32,179 nt of DNA from positions 1 to 32,179 of the forward strand of contig CANJDA010000004.1 in NCBI GenBank assembly GCA_947472705.1, written 5' to 3'. The first letter of the stretch is position 1. Each line of letters opens with the position of its first letter. Positions 31,475 to 32,179 of this stretch are shown here, one piece after another. Below the pieces are notes generated by a model that saw only the letters and a list, made by a program, of their open reading frames with translations, ran no database searches and was not told where the DNA came from. A program made the translations under genes and the position numbers. The DNA is from Flavobacteriaceae bacterium (GTDB lineage: Bacteria > Bacteroidota > Bacteroidia > Flavobacteriales > Flavobacteriaceae).

Positions 31475-32179
31475 ATGAAAATCACCATAGTTGCAGGCGC
31501 AAGACCCAATTTTATTAAAATCGCTCCCATTATTAAAGCGATTGAAAAAAAACAAGAAGAAGGAATTGCCATATCTTATCGTTTAGTGCACACCGGACAA
31601 CATTATGATAAAAACCTTAGTGATACTTTTTTTGAGGAACTAAATATTCCGCAACCACATGCAAATTTAGAAGTTAAAAGTGGCTCTCAATCAGTGCAAA
31701 CAGCTGCTATTATGATTGCTTTTGAACAAGAGCTTATTCAAAATCCTTGTGATTTAGTTTTAGTTGTTGGCGATGTTAATTCGACTATGGCTTGTGCTAT
31801 TGTTGCCAAAAAATTAAATACAAAAGTCACACATGTTGAAGCGGGTATTCGTTCAGGAGATATGACTATGCCTGAAGAAATCAATCGAATTGTAACGGAT
31901 AGTATCACTGATTATTTCTTCACCACTTCTAAAACTGCTTCTGAAAAACTTTTGAAATATGGTGCAAATCCAGATAATGTTCATTTTGTTGGCAATGTGA
32001 TGATTGATACATTATACCAAAATTTAGACAGAATTGTAGCGCCATCTTTTTGGAAAGAAATGAATCTAAAACTCAAAAATTATATAGTGTTGACTTTACA
32101 TCGTCCGGCAAATGTAGATGAAGAAAAATCTCTGATAAAACTCTTAATGGGAATAGACAAACTAGTTGAAGGGAAAAAA
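31475..32179 (+). CDS. wecB: UDP-N-acetylglucosamine 2-epimerase, 3' end outside window
   Basis: 235 codons are visible from the ATG at 31475-31477, and the frame is open to the edge. The enzyme makes UDP-ManNAc from UDP-GlcNAc for surface glycans. The N-terminus MKITIVAGARPNFIKIAPII, then HTGQHYDKNLSDTFFEEL, VVGDVNSTMACAIVAKKL, and THVEAGIRSGDMTMPEEINR with its catalytic Asp/Glu residues are family hallmarks; LTLHRPANVDEEKSL follows. It is 62 bases downstream of the CapK-like gene on the same strand and probably belongs to the same locus. Confidence 0.93.
   Translation, partial: MKITIVAGARPNFIKIAPIIKAIEKKQEEGIAISYRLVHTGQHYDKNLSDTFFEELNIPQPHANLEVKSGSQSVQTAAIMIAFEQELIQNPCDLVLVVGDVNSTMACAIVAKKLNTKVTHVEAGIRSGDMTMPEEINRIVTDSITDYFFTTSKTASEKLLKYGANPDNVHFVGNVMIDTLYQNLDRIVAPSFWKEMNLKLKNYIVLTLHRPANVDEEKSLIKLLMGIDKLVEGKK

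Overview
The window looks like chromosomal DNA of a Flavobacterium-type member of the Bacteroidetes. It is AT-rich. It encodes a type IX secretion cargo with a type A C-terminal sorting domain and a SprE/PorW-type gliding/T9SS lipoprotein. Many Bacteroidetes-restricted families occur (DUF4292, DUF5687, DUF6168, DUF4254, DUF6427, DUF6341; the last four names come from memory of the families and gene order). Several genes are preceded by the Bacteroidetes -7 element TAnnTTTG rather than E. coli-type promoters. No rRNA, tRNA, CRISPR array, transposase gene or prophage was seen, and no gap between genes exceeds about 150 bases.

Layout: (1) 1-1850, dprA (cut by the window edge) diverging from an HU-domain/SPOR-domain membrane protein. 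(2) 1851-9350, a thioesterase facing a leftward cell-envelope operon: flippase, dut, a small four-helix-bundle (IVP) gene, a sugar nucleotidyltransferase, a TPR protein, a DUF4292 lipoprotein and an EnvC-like murein hydrolase activator. The IVP gene interrupts this operon and is bracketed by two copies of a hairpin-forming repeat. (3) 9360-18511, a long leftward group: sprE, bactofilin, atpZ, DUF6168, then atpB-E-F-H-A-G. The beta and epsilon subunit genes are not here. (4) 18564-22455, a PadR regulator with two related membrane proteins, then a DUF5687 permease and its ABC ATPase. (5) 22577-26138, a PaaE-like flavin/iron-sulphur oxidoreductase, a family 9 glycosyltransferase with a DUF4254 partner, and upp. 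(6) 26133-28604, DUF6427, DUF6341 and purD. (7) 28705-32179, a secreted BNR-repeat T9SS cargo, then a CapK-like adenylate-forming enzyme and wecB (cut by the edge), which looks like the start of a surface-polysaccharide locus.

Most genes are housekeeping or envelope genes in plausible flavobacterial order. The clearest signs of something extra are: the IVP cassette with its direct repeats, where the two copies show a paired base change that keeps a stem; stem-loops inside the atp operon after atpE and between atpA and atpG; a perfect inverted repeat over the padR promoter; and a strong rho-independent terminator for a rightward gene that lies inside the coding region of purD.
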